A stretch of DNA of 64,000 nucleotides, taken from assembly GCA_933228895.1 (NCBI GenBank), contig OW121858.1, positions 27,551,859 to 27,615,858 on the forward strand, in the 5' to 3' direction. Below are positions 42,565 through 54,169 of the stretch, in pieces. This DNA comes from Platycnemis pennipes (Eukaryota; Arthropoda; Insecta; Odonata; Platycnemididae). A program made the translations under genes and the position numbers. Position 1 is the stretch's first letter. Each line of letters opens with the position of its first letter. The notes beneath the pieces are model-generated. The model saw only the letters and a list, made by a program, of their open reading frames with translations. It made no database searches and was not told the DNA's origin.

Positions 42565-45363
42565 CCCTTTAGCTGCGGGAGCGTCTGAATCTGGTTTCCA
42601 CCGTGTGTGGGACATGAGCGAGGAAAGTATTTTCCCGTCCATCCCGGGCTTGGGTCTAACAGGTAGTTAGCCCTCATAATCCGGGACGGCCTGCCTTGAC
42701 CCCTCACCACAGACCATGAATACATTTGAGACCTTTCGAAGAATCATAACTGGAGTTTAAATATTCTAACGTAACTTTTTGTAATTCAAATTTTAATGGG
42801 TTATTTTTCTCAAATTTGACCATCGTGGCATTTTTGCGATCAATTTGATACTAAACAGTAATAAAATCCATTGATTTTCAACCATATTGCTCGACGAGAT
42901 TTTAGCCGATTTGAAGGTATCGAAAAATTTCGCACATATCTTTGGATTCGTCATATAAAGGTAAGGTATAATAAAGTTTATTCTAGGCATTTGATTTGAA
43001 AATATTATATTGTTGTCACTTAGAAATCAATATATGAATGATAATCTCTAAAACAATCAATACATAGTGCTTTTTGACAGTCTCTGCACCAAAAGCGCGT
43101 GTCTTTTCTCTTTTGATCCCATTTTTTAGTATTCTTACATACCAAACATAATCTCTGGGGGTTTTTTCTGCCCTCTGAATCGGGTATTTTTTCAATAAAA
43201 TGCCTAGCATTTATTCTTTCAGGAATGTTCGCACCAACCTGGAAGTTTTCTTGCAATATGGTATTGTCGGTTCCTAAAACACTATATTTTTTTAGAAGTT
43301 GATCTACAACAGCCCGTACAAATTTCCTATAAGGAATTGTCTTCTTAGTTTTCAACTTGAACAAATAAAATGTGTTTAACATTGTTACATCGAGCAAATG
43401 GAAAAACAGTTTCTTGTTCCACTTCACGGACTTTCTCATGCACTCCACTGATCCAATCATCTTATCTGATTTGTCAATCAACCTCATATTTTTCACATAA
43501 TCGACAACAGCGTCTGGTTTGAAAATAATATTGTTTGTCCTATGGCATTTTTTTCCACTATCAAGCATTTGGCCTGTATGAAGAGTGGATAGCAAGCAAA
43601 CATCGTGTTTGTCATGCCATTTCATGGCGAGTACATTTCCATTGCACTGCATTTCACCTCTAACCATTTTTTGTTTTTCAAATTTTGGCATATTCTTCCT
43701 ATTCATTCTGACCGTACCACACAAACCAGTTTTATTTTTTAAAAGAAATTCACACAATTTAGGACTGGTGTAGTAATTATCAGTATACAATACATGCCCT
43801 TTACCAAAATAAGTTTCCATTAACTTTTTAACCACTTCACCAGAAAATCCCAAATCACCACAGCGATTAATCTCAGTTTTGGCCCCGGCATAAACTATCA
43901 TGTCCAAAATAAACCCAGTTTCACAGTCACATAAAACAAAAATCTTCATTCCAAACCTGTGTCTTTTTGACAGAATATATTGCTTGAAGCCCAGGCGTCC
44001 TTTGAATAAAACTAATGACTCGTCGATTACTAATTTACGGAATGGGTGAAACATCTCCGAAAATTTCAATTTTAGGTGGGAAAACACACGTCTAATTTTC
44101 CATAAAAGGTCACTCATTGATGGATTGTTGTTTTCCACACAATGAAGACAGCGCAATATCAAAAGAAATCTGTCTCTCGGCATACACTTTCCAAAAATCA
44201 TGGTGCGGATTAGAGGATCTCGGGACCAATACTCCTGTATTGAATGTTTTTTTACGTTTGGCATAAGAAAACTAAGGGCAAGAAATACATAAAACTCATC
44301 ACAACTTATATTGTCCCAGGATTTCATTTGGCTTTTTGGTGATAGGTTAGTGGAATTTGCCAAAGCGTTGCCATAACTATTTGTTTCGTCCACAATATGT
44401 GACATCAAACCAGTGCCAAAAAACAACAGGAAAAAATCTACCTCACTACTTTTATCATGAAGGTGGTCCGATATTACACCAGATGTGGAGCTATGAAACT
44501 GGAAAATCTGAGGAGTAAAATCAGCAGTCCTAGACCAAGAGGATGATGCAGGTGCACTGGCTTCAGCCAAATTAGACGGACTGCCATCGCCAGAATCATT
44601 TTCTTCGTCCCCATCCATCTCAGTATCACTGGTAGACTCAGACACATTGGAAAAATTTCCGTCCATACTCTCACAATCAGAGTGAAATAATATATCGAGA
44701 ACCTCTTCCTCGTGAACAACCTTCCTCCTTTTTGACCGAGGTGGCAAATTTTCTCTATCCATAGGGTAAATGAATTAAGAGATTCACAAAATATCACTCG
44801 AGTGCTTGATTAGAAGCAAACGAACACCACCGAAACTCTGAAAAAACTGAGCAAAAATCTAAAGCGCATGTGGAAAGGGCAGGATTTGCAAAGGTGGAAA
44901 ACCCAGAACGAGATTATAATACTCAAAGCAAAGAAATGTCTTTGGTAATTACGTAGGGACGGAAGACCCACCTGGCAAAGTATAAGAAAGAGAGAGCAAT
45001 ACTTTAAAAAAAGTTTCCCAGGCTAATGGACAGTGGCCAGATAAAATCGATTCCTTGGAAATGCAAGGATTCATTGGAATTATATTCACCGTGAATGCAC
45101 CGCGGAGAGCAGGGAGCTCTCTGTCGGAGAAGGGATAATCCGGGTAGCGCACCCCGTGGTGAGGGTTGGCCCTGTGTGCCCAGTCCTCGAAAGATGCCTT
45201 TGTGCTCCCTGGGGTTAGGTCTGGCCATGTGCAAGCAACCGCAGGATGGCAATAAAATCTTAAAGGAAAGCTGCCAAAGTAAGAAAATCTGGTCAAACGT
45301 AGAAATACGTTTTTCCCACAGTCACCATGCAGAACGTAGAAAAACGTTCCCGCAGCCTAAGGG
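42565..45363 (-). mobile_element. piggyBac element 2, complete and apparently intact
   Basis: TTAA at 42561-42564 and 45364-45367. The ends CCCTTTAGCTGCGGGAGCG and CCCTTAGGCTGCGGGAACG match at 16 of 19 positions. 2799 bp with one uninterrupted transposase frame. Near the right end AACGTAGAAATACGTT (about 45297) and AACGTAGAAAAACGTT (about 45334) are near-palindromic subterminal repeats. Confidence 0.93.
43020..44762 (-). CDS. piggyBac transposase (element 2), intact, 580 aa
   Basis: ATG at 44762 (MDRENLPPRSKRRKVV) with a basic stretch that could serve nuclear import, then an acidic, serine-rich N-terminus. The catalytic aspartates are D247 (VIDESL), D328 (LYTDNYY) and D430 (RLIDKSD), in the usual order and spacing. 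The C-terminal cysteine-rich domain is complete: CLVCKN, then CRDCQKALCIDCFRDYHS, which in the family binds the transposon ends. It resembles element 1 (shared KHSI-EYWS and PRDRFL-ILR words) but has no frameshift or stop. With both terminal repeats and TTAA sites present it may be an active autonomous copy. Confidence 0.93.
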   Translation of the reverse strand: MDRENLPPRSKRRKVVHEEEVLDILFHSDCESMDGNFSNVSESTSDTEMDGDEENDSGDGSPSNLAEASAPASSSWSRTADFTPQIFQFHSSTSGVISDHLHDKSSEVDFFLLFFGTGLMSHIVDETNSYGNALANSTNLSPKSQMKSWDNISCDEFYVFLALSFLMPNVKKHSIQEYWSRDPLIRTMIFGKCMPRDRFLLILRCLHCVENNNPSMSDLLWKIRRVFSHLKLKFSEMFHPFRKLVIDESLVLFKGRLGFKQYILSKRHRFGMKIFVLCDCETGFILDMIVYAGAKTEINRCGDLGFSGEVVKKLMETYFGKGHVLYTDNYYTSPKLCEFLLKNKTGLCGTVRMNRKNMPKFEKQKMVRGEMQCNGNVLAMKWHDKHDVCLLSTLHTGQMLDSGKKCHRTNNIIFKPDAVVDYVKNMRLIDKSDKMIGSVECMRKSVKWNKKLFFHLLDVTMLNTFYLFKLKTKKTIPYRKFVRAVVDQLLKKYSVLGTDNTILQENFQVGANIPERINARHFIEKIPDSEGRKNPQRLCLVCKNTKKWDQKRKDTRFWCRDCQKALCIDCFRDYHSYIDF

Positions 45364-45699
45364 TTAAATTCCACTAGAAATATTGTATCTAAACCATCAC
45401 GTCCTAAGTTTCTACGCTGCACATCATCAAAGTCGGGTGGGATTAATTAACTTCACAGTGGAATTGGAATGTTTTCTTTCTCTCTTCCATTCAGTGAAGC
45501 TTACCGTTTGCCATTTTGATATTATAATAATGCTATAGCATTTCCCATTAAATTGTGTTGTTTCTATATGGAAGCATAACGTCTTCGTGAAAGAAGAAAG
45601 ATCAGCCCCTGGAAAGTAAAAACAGTATATTACGTTTTGGTGTTTTCCCGGTGGATTAGATGAGTGAAAGTTTCACGGGTATTCCACCGGATCAAAGGC

Positions 45700-46645
45700 T
45701 CCATCTAAATAAATAAATAATAATAAATTTAATTGCTTCCCAAGTAAACCATTACAAAGTGTAACATTAGAAAAAATGAAGCGTTGATAGCCCCTAAGGT
45801 GTACCTGTGGTGGGGCTACCATCTGTTAGACCATGTAACATTTGTACAGAGTAGGCATATACAATTATAAACAATATTAATAAATAAATATTCATATGAA
45901 AACATTATCTGTAAACAGAGAAAAAAAGAAAACAATATATACTGTGCAAAAGACAACAAAAGGCATAATTGCATTGTTCATCACACAAAAAAAACAGCAA
46001 AGACCTACATATATAAATAATACACCTTTTTTTACATATACATACTTACGCATGCATATTGCGTCTCATATACATAATACAATGCAATACATCCCTGAAT
46101 ATATCTATTTATTTATCATCATATTCGTAATCATTTTTTCAATCAAAATACGTACAAAATTTTATATTAGAAATCACTTTCTATTTAGCATAAGACTTAC
46201 TACATGGAGATTACTGAATAAAAGTTCAATTTCACTTATGCTTAGTAACCAATTCTTTACCTCTATCAAAAGTTTTCTAGTGTTTCTTTCTTTTTTTATA
46301 GCATCGGGGATAAAATTGAATATTTTTGGCTGAATGTAAAGGAAACATCTTTGATATAATGTTATGTTTGGCTTCGGTAATATTAATTCATTCCTTCCAC
46401 GTAAATTAAAAAAACTATTTTTTCGGAAGAAAACTTGCATCATTACCACTTCTTGTGTAAAAGTTTTTCAGGAATTTGTAAAAATACAAGTAACGAATTG
46501 GTAATAATTTTAACTCAATAAATAAGGGGAAAGTGTGGCAGAATCTGGTTTTCCGCATAATTATTCGTAAAATTCTCTTTTGTAAGTACAATAGTGGAAG
46601 GAATACAGAGAAGGAATACAACATCTCTGCCGACCTTTCCAAAAA
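45700..46645 (-). mobile_element. Non-LTR retrotransposon 3' fragment
   Basis: Minus-strand frames 46642-46415 and 46449-46174 together give the end of a LINE polymerase: LQKRILRIIMRKTRFCHTFP, FKFLKNFYTRSGN-like, then TLYQRCFLYIQPKIFNFIPD. Words of the LQKR-IRII and P-IFN-IP type mark the post-RT region of Jockey/CR1-like elements. A one-base shift separates the frames. An (ATTT)n-like tail lies near 45708-45732. 5'-truncated and inactive. Confidence 0.6.
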
Positions 46646-48251
46646 GGAGTGGTTTTCCGAAACTTAGGCAGAGATGGTGACTTTGACCCGGTGAAGACTC
46701 GAGAAATTTTCACTCGTTATATTACGTTGTCGCCGACGATGCCATACGTGCCGCCGCTGACAAATTTTGAAAATTCACTTATATTTTTGCAAAGAAAATA
46801 ATTTATGAAAATATGAACATCGAATTGGTGTTCAGAGATCGCGAAAACCTTTGTGCTATAATTTTTAATGCAACGAGAATTTTGAGTTTGTGTAAATCCA
46901 AGTAATAAAAATATTGCAAATGCTTTTGTGAAAAAAGTAATAAGTGAAAAGGCGAACATCAAATTAGCAATCAGCGACTGAGAAAACGTATATTTGTTCA
47001 CATTAATCATGATGTTTTAAATAAAAGTTAATTTAAGTAAAAAAATTGCAAAACTTTGTGCAGAAAAAATTAGTTGACACAAGTTTTGAATCTATATTCA
47101 TATACAGCGACCTCGAAAACCTATATAGACCAAATTTCATATAAATTGAACATTTTTTAATCCTAAAAACCAACTATTAGGGATTCTGCACTGCTGTGCG
47201 GCGTGCCACCGTGCATTCCTAAAAAACAGCCATGAATGCCACGGTACACTCCATTTCTAGTATACGGCGTTTTAATTTCTAATATGAGTTTAATCATGAA
47301 TGAAGTAGATAAGGTGCTGTGCTTGTACTTTTAATAATGTGGGTATAATAAGATGGCCAATTCCAAGTGAGAAATTGGACAGGAATGGGCATTGAACTAT
47401 TGACCATCACAATGACACATTAAGAAGTTAGCCTTTTTGGTTTGGAATTTTAAAATTTTTGTCATGAAAAGTCTTGAAAAAGTCTTGAATTTCTTTTTCG
47501 TATATTAGTAGACACCATGATTCCACTCCCCGGACAGATTGTTGGCCTCGAAGACCTTAGAATATCTTTCAGAAAACCACCTGACATGGATTCAGCTCCC
47601 CACGGACAGAATGTTGGCCTCGAAGACCCCGCGTCACTCTCTTCTCCCCGTTATATAGTGAAATCTCCCATTGTTTACATTCAGCTAAAAATAACTCACG
47701 TTACTTGCCACAATGAGTAACAATAAAATTACTTACAATTTATTTGTTGAGTACGGCAATTCGCTAATGTCTTGATCACCGTGCTCATTACCATAATCAC
47801 CCATTGTAAAGCCAGGAGCCATATTTTCCTATGTCTCTGTATAAAATCTATGAACAGAATTGAAGATGGCGGCCCCTTGAATCCCAATGCATAAAGATTC
47901 CCAATGGGCAAGACATGGCTTGTAAATGACATGTTACACCATACACAAAGCTAATACTTAAGAATGTCATGTCAGATGCAAGGTGCACCATGCAGTCGGG
48001 TTGATTAGCAATGCATAGCCATTCATTTGCAGAGAAAAACAATTTCCTCTGAAGGAAAATTTGAAGATTTTGTTCAAATTAACACAATGATTTTATCTGA
48101 TTGGGCAGTTCGTTTAGTTTTGTGCCCATTTCTTTAGGACCAGACCTAGATACACTAACTCTAAGCCTTCGTATTTCCCTCTGTCAATACCCCTGATGAG
48201 CCTGAATCCTTCCTACCCCACATTGTCTATTAAACCATTCTTTTATTTCAG
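46646..48251. other. Intervening repeats and presumed gene B intron, no gene
   Basis: AT-rich remainder of the hAT-like element to 47517, then the right part of the split tandem repeat (to about 47640), then unique AT-rich sequence. A plausible polypyrimidine tract and TTTCAG acceptor close it at 48251. Confidence 0.45.
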
Positions 48252-48344
48252 AGCAGTGTTAAGGTGGAGCAAAGTGAGGAAAAATGTAATGTTCAAGAGA
48301 ATGACCCATTTGTCAGTGATCGTGGTCGTGGCAAAGAACCAGAG
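48252..48344 (+). CDS. Gene B linker exon (SSVKVE)
   Basis: 93 bases (31 codons, phase 0-0), acceptor TATTTCAG and donor GAG|GTATGA. It encodes SSVKVEQSEEKCNVQENDPF and a short charged tail. VKVE fits the SUMO consensus, at the same position as in the other linker exons. Confidence 0.68.
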
Positions 48345-48495
48345 GTATGATGTATGTCCTATTCATACACTTATGTTTTGCATCTCCTCACTCTATTCAA
48401 TCCACTGTCTGCTTAGTCTACTTTTCTTACCCCTACCAAATCTCCCTAATATCCTGATACTTTTGCATCCTGTGTTAATGGTTGTTACTTTTCAG

Positions 48496-48585
48496 GTGAG
48501 CATTAAGTTGGAGGGAAGTGATGAAGAAGGTGCTCAGGAGAAAGATACATTCATCAGTGAGGGTGGCCTAAGCAGCAAATCAGAG
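48496..48585 (+). CDS. Gene B linker exon (VSIKLE)
   Basis: 90 bases (30 codons, phase 0-0), acceptor CTTTTCAG and donor GAG|GTATAC. It encodes VSIKLEGSDEEGAQEKDTFI and SEGGLSSKSE. IKLE fits the SUMO consensus. A decayed paralogue lies at about 51070-51130. Confidence 0.68.
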
Positions 48586-49181
48586 GTATACCTAGCAAAT
48601 GCTTTACTTACAATACACGAGATACTCAGGATTACTACATGCTTTTAAGTTTTGTCAGCAAATTGTTGTAATTATTGTTTTGATCAGGTTGATTTCTGTG
48701 GCAACATTACTCACTCCTCCAATCATGAGGGCTCAGATTTGAAATATCTACTGTCACACACATTGGCATAATAAATTGATTTTGGCACTGCAATGAACAG
48801 AATTATTTTTATATATAGTTGCACAGTAAAAACTTTTTTATTGACATGTGTCTTTGATTATATACTCCTCAGAGTTTAACCTTCATGATCATTTTGAGAT
48901 TATCAGATTAAGCCAAATGGGGCATTATTTACCAGTATCTGATATAGAATCAGGAAACATTATGTTAAAAAGGTAATAAATCCACCTTCTCTAGGTTAAC
49001 TATCCATTTATTGACTGGAGTCTCAACTTACTCATTGTCATATTTAAATCTCCCGCCCATAGTAACATGCGCATGTCACTACTTTCAGAGACAAATGAAT
49101 AACAAATAGCAAAAGAAATCTGGAAATGCTTCAACATAGACCAACATATTGAATATTTGAATTAATTACTTTGGGCATGTA

Positions 49182-50385
49182 CAGTTGAGCACCCTTAATC
49201 CTGGAATCCCTAATCCGGGAACACCCATAATCAGGAAATTTTGCCACGACCACCTACCCGGTGCTTTGTAGAAAATGCCGAATCTTTTTTTTCTGAAACA
49301 TTTCTTCACAATCTCCCGAGATATCCTATTCTTAACGTTAATTTTCCAATTCCAGAATTAGAATAATTTAAACATATTAAATTCTGGTACGGTGTACATT
49401 GGAATTATTCTGCAAATTGAAGTACACATAAATTTGAGGACATATCTGAGACGGACTACGACTAGTTAACAGATCGGCAGCTTTCAATGGTGAGCGCATT
49501 TTTGATAGACCACAGTATGTTATTTGATAAAATTATTTGTTATCTGATTATGTTTCTCCCTAACCATGTCTAATCTATACAGTTGTGGAAACAGCCGAGG
49601 AGTGAGCATCACTACAAAACATTAACGATTGTAGAAGTGGTGCAAGTTGTGAAAAAGCTTAACACCGTTGCATTGATGCACCGATCAGTAAAGCGTTTGT
49701 CCAAAACATATTGCACGGGATCTTTGACAGGGTGATGATATAAACATTAAGAAGCAGAAAGAGAAAATCCTCAAAATTTTATAGTTCAAGTGACATGAAG
49801 AAATGGACGACAGAGAGAAATAACTATGAAAGATGATTTAAGTGTTGATCACGTGGTTTCGATTCTGTCGAAATAAGTGAAATTAGACGAAATAAGTGGT
49901 GATTTCAAAGGATTTTATGTTTCTGACAATGAACATATGATGATGCAGTTGGTTGACTGCAATTGACATTCATAATCCTGAATCAAAGGAAATGGAATTG
50001 GTAGATTTAAAGGAATGGATAGCTAACGGCCATGATTCCCTCACCTCAGAACATATTTTCACTAATGATAAAATCACTGAAATGGTAATCCACAAAAATA
50101 AATCTGAGTAGGGATGAAGGTGATGAGGCTGAAATTGTTGAAGGAAGACTACAATTAATGATGATCTTTAAAGAATCATCCAGTCCAGTACCCAATGACG
50201 TAGTGATGGGTGGTCGTACAGACACCTACGTGTTAAAATCATGCTGAATCAGCTGATATAAATCAAGCACTGCGGAAATATGTTGGGCGAAGCACATCAT
50301 AACAAATATGAAATTTTGTTTGCCTTTTTCCAGTAATAATATTACACTTTCAAATGTGCAGTAATATTATGAACACTATGCTTAG
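49182..50385 (+). mobile_element. Second Tigger/pogo-like copy, right end lost
   Basis: Begins TA|CAGTTGAGCACCCTTAATCC (TA at 49180-49181) and can be followed by eye along the element at 22814-24197, including GATTTCAAAGG and GGTAGATTTAAAGGAATGG stretches of the transposase remnant, until about 50385. The right terminus is not found. It lies in the gene B intron between exons 48496 and 51545. Confidence 0.65.
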
Positions 50386-51060
50386 CTGTGTATGAACCTG
50401 GGTCCCATATGACTCAGAATTTTAAATCCAATTTCTAGCAACAAGATTTACTAACCAAGTAAGCAAATAGTATGTATTGATTGAGGACAATAATCTATAT
50501 AATAATGCGAACATTTTTATTTTCCCTTTATGAATTCCTTTATTTTACATTGAAATATATATGGAATTTTTTTCAGGATGAATTTTGTATTTCTCAGGTC
50601 TACTGAGACCTGAGGTTCATTCGCCAAGTGTTAAAATAAGAAGTACTCACTAGCTAGCATAAGAGTAACATTAAGTAATCAGCATTGGAGTTTGAACCTT
50701 CAAAAATAAAATGTAGGGTGATTTTTGAGTCATACTTTTGGAAGAAAGTCCATTTAAACCCCATAAATATGACAAATAGGGAATAAGTAATATTCCATCA
50801 ACTTGACGGAACCGAATCTTGAGATTACCACAGTGAATATGTCGATTTTAAAAAAAGTGGAAGAAATGGTACGAAGGATTTGACGGTGTTAGCGACTAAT
50901 GTTGATAGCGTGGGCTTTTATTGTTTTATTCTTGTGACTGAGAGATAAAGCTGAAATGATTCCTCAACATTCATATGATATTTGGTTGTGTGAATGTGAC
51001 CTTATGGGATACATCTCATAAATATCTTGCAGCTGAACATTGATTAATTTAGAGAAACAG
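50386..51060. other. Intron sequence, nothing identified
   Basis: AT-rich; no coding or repeat signal beyond short runs. Confidence 0.4.
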
Positions 51061-51131
51061 TCAAGAGTAGTTCATAGTAGATGTTCAGGGGAAGATACCA
51101 TCATTAGTGAGGGTAACCAAAGCAGCTATAG
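51061..51131 (+). pseudogene. Decayed copy of the VSIKLE linker exon
   Basis: The frame includes GEDTIISEGNQSSYR, matching EKDTFISEGGLSSKS of exon 48496-48585, followed by a GTACTT in place of the donor. The upstream half, with the KxE motif, is eroded and the acceptor is poor. It is best read as a relic of exon duplication. Confidence 0.55.
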
Positions 51132-51544
51132 GTACTTATGGGCATACGACATTCACTACTTCCAATGCATGAGATACACAGGTTTACAAGATACCATGTT
51201 TTGGCAACACATTATAATTGTTGTTGGGAAGGTGGTGGGGATTGGTAAGTTAACTTATATATATTTTTCATATCATCCTTGAAAACTTGGCAATCAGTCT
51301 TGGAAACCTTAAAATAACCTGGAATTTTTGTTTCCTATTTTATTGGACACTATTATAAATTCATTTCCATCATACTATGATGTGTGTTGTATGAATTTTA
51401 CTGTTCATTTTTCATTCGTGCATTGTATTTATTTCAAATGTCACGATCTGTCATTCTGAGTGAGCCACATTAAATTATTATTTAATATTGATTATGAGTC
51501 TTGCACGGTTTACTTGAAGGCATTCATTCTGTTTCTCATTTAAG

Positions 51545-51629
51545 GTGGGTGATGTGAGCACCCATGGTGTGGCTGTTGAGTCTTCTGGAAATGAGGAAGA
51601 TGATGCTGGAAGTGGAATTGTTGAGAAAG
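51545..51629 (+). CDS. Gene B last linker exon (phase 0 to 1)
   Basis: 85 bases from acceptor CATTTAAG to donor AAAG|GTAAGC. It encodes VGDVSTHGVAVESSGNEEDD and AGSGIVEK, ending one base into a glycine codon completed by the finger exon at 52845. It corresponds to gene A exon 14331-14421 in phase, length class and the AGSG word. Confidence 0.7.
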
Positions 51630-52844
51630 GTAAGCATTGAGTAAAGAATGGGGCAGTCACAGAGAAATTGGTATTTTTCAGGTGGGATCTTAGATAGATA
51701 GAATGTAGATTATAATTTTGTGGAGTTCCTCTCAAAAGACCCTGTCAGGACCTTTGACATTTTGATCCATTGTGTCAGTTATCCTTCTGGTGAATCACCC
51801 ATAGAGACCAACTGTATTGCAGATAGCCAAAGGTCCCATCTGGGGATTTTCCTAAATCCCCTGGACTGCGTGAATGTCATACCCAGGCAACCTGAGTTGT
51901 CAACTTTTCTAATTTTAAACATGTTAAATTATGGATCTTGCCCTAGAATTGACATTTAATATGGACTTGATATTCAAAGGCAGCATTTTAAAGCTTGGAA
52001 ATAATCTCAGAAAATCAAAAATCTCTGAAAATCAAAAATCTCTGAAAATCAAAAACCACTGTAGAATTCGTAAGTAAAAAGTTTTACTCTAGTGTTTCAA
52101 GAGTTAGATGTGGATAGGTGGTTGAGGTCAAGGGTTGAGAGGGATATGAGTCAAGGACTCTCAGAAAAGATGATAATTTTCTATTGTCAGCCTCAGGGGT
52201 GGTGAGTGAGTATGAACAAGAAATATATTAAAGAAGTCGTAACTCTGTAAATCTTTATTTACATCTAATTCTGTATAATGCGACAGCAATGTGTCATACA
52301 ATAGTTTAAGGATGACCAATAATGGTTTTGTGGACAATAATACCATAACGATCCAACAGAATTCAATTGTACTAAAATATATTGTTATACTTAATGGAGG
52401 CCACCCACCCCTCCGCCTCCCCAGAGAAAAAAGATATCTATGCCCCTGGTCTGCCTAAGAATTATGGCAGTAAAGAAGAATGGGAGAGTGCGATGCAATG
52501 ATATGTAAGAGAATGAGGATTTTTTTTAAATGGGCAAGGTTTGTGGAAGGAACATTAAATAAGTAATCAGTTGAATGCTGCATGTCATTACTGAAGTTAG
52601 AAATTATTGTAAGTGAGAAAAAGCAGGAGATGAAAAGGTGTCATAGGTTATATGAAATTATTGGAAATAAGCCAATGTAAAAAGAGAACTACCCAAAATA
52701 GGAATTAAATTATTTAGACTATGTAAAATCCCTTATTACTTGAAAAGTAATTAAACGCACGTTAAAGTACCTTTTCTCAAGGTATAACACTTCTGTGTTT
52801 GTGGGGAGATTTAAAACATCCTTATACTCGATAACATTTTCTAG
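51630..52844. other. Gene B intron with a short tandem repeat
   Basis: A 17-bp unit ATCTCTGAAAATCAAAA is repeated three times at about 52004-52054. Otherwise no feature was recognised. Confidence 0.5.
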
Positions 52845-54169
52845 GTCGAGAAGCTGTCTCCGAGCAAGATGCTGTATCCATTATGGCACCACACCCAATC
52901 GTGGCGGAAGAGTCGGATACAGTTTCAAACCCTGCTGCTGTGTCTGGAGGGACGAATGTTTCGAGGAGGCGAACTGAACCTGCAGTGAGAGGATTAAGTC
53001 GAGACAGGAGTAGAGGTTGGGGTGATAGTAGTTCGTGTTTTGGTCGGCGAAAAGTGAGGGAGAAATTCATTTGTGTGGAATGTGGGGCTTCATTCTTCTC
53101 CAAGCTGACCCTGTCGACCCACATCAGGGCTCACCAGAGCAGGAACGAAGACACCTGTGCTATCAACAGTGGAGGACAGGGTCAAGAGAATGAGCATGGC
53201 ACCAACTTTTCCCACCCCAATCATGAAGAGCTGTTCGACACGTGTTCTGACTGGGGCCCTGAGGGGTTCATCTGCGATCATTGCGGGAAGGCTTGCTCTC
53301 ACAAGACCCAACTGATAAGTCACATATGTTCTGTCCACCTTAAGGCATGTGTGGTGGTGAGCACGGCCTCCAGAAAGACATTCAGCAGCCAAAAAAGCTC
53401 CAGTATATTCACCAAAAAATCCAAGGAAAAGAGGAAGAAGACGTTCATTTGTGATTGCTGCGGTAAGGTTTCCATCTCGAAGCAAGGTCTCATGGTACAC
53501 ATTGACTCGGTCCACCTGGGACTGAAGCCCTTCCATTGCAACATATGTTCCCAGAGCTTCTCAAAAAAGCACCACCTAAAGATCCACGTAATCGCAGTAC
53601 ACATTGGGGAGAGGTGTTTCAAATGTGAGAAATGCGGAAAGGCTTTCAAGACAGGTGAATGTCTGAGGGTTCACATGCTGACGCACTTGGAGAAGCGCCC
53701 TTTCCCCTGCACCCTCTGCCCGAGATCATTCCTCCGCAAGACCCTCCTCAGGTCTCACATGGAGTCTCACAGTGGACGAAATCATACCTGTGAGGTTTGT
53801 GGCAAACATTTCAAGGAGAAACTCCTACTTCAAAAACACATACGGACACACTCACAGGAGAGATTCTTCAAGTGTGAGCAGTGTTTGAAAGCTTTCAAGA
53901 CAAATGGGGATCTCAAAAAGCATTGGCTGGTGCATTCACGCCTGCGCAAGTATTCTTGTGGACTGTGTGGGAAAAAGTTCGCCCACAGTGGGAACCTGAG
54001 CAGACACATGAGGACTCATGATGGATTGATGCTGTATGAGTGTCAGCTGTGCCACAAGAAGTTCTTCCAGAGTGGGCACCTAAAGGAGCACATGGCTTGG
54101 CACAAAGAGGGAAACCACGAATGTCATTCAAAGTCAAAAGCCATGAAAAAGGCATTCAAGTGTGAGTAG
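52845..54169 (+). CDS. Gene B last exon: ten C2H2 zinc fingers
   Basis: The exon opens after acceptor TTTTCTAG in phase 1 (GREAVSEQDAVSIMAPHPIV), continues with about 60 residues of Ser/Arg-rich linker and then ten C2H2 fingers starting FICVECGASFFSKLTLSTHI. Finger spacing is C-x2-C-x12-H-x3/4-H. Fingers are separated by longer or irregular linkers in the first half and by short ones later. All ten keep their metal ligands and differ strongly from each other, unlike gene A's array. The frame stops at TAG 54167-54169 inside a would-be eleventh finger: after FKCE the same frame continues CTMIFRSKYTLRRQV. So the protein is probably truncated by one finger. A DNA-binding nuclear regulator is the likely role. 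Confidence 0.9.

Larger units (their letters stand above)
42054..47517. mobile_element. hAT-like element, composite and nested
   Basis: The left end reads GGGTGTCTACCAGTCGGGAA and the right end, reverse-complemented, ATGGTGTCTACTAATATACG. GTGTCTAC is shared. The flanks resemble an 8-bp duplication (TGGATTCA against TGATTCCA, imperfect). The interior holds GGGAAAAGT-type repeats near each end, the complete piggyBac element 2 and a LINE remnant. No hAT transposase frame is left, so the family call is tentative. Confidence 0.5.

Noticed and set aside
45896..46333. 145-residue plus-strand ORF
   Set aside because: AT-rich and antisense to the better supported LINE fragment.
53090..54155. Minus-strand ORFs of 80-148 codons
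   Set aside because: Antisense shadows of the gene B finger exon.
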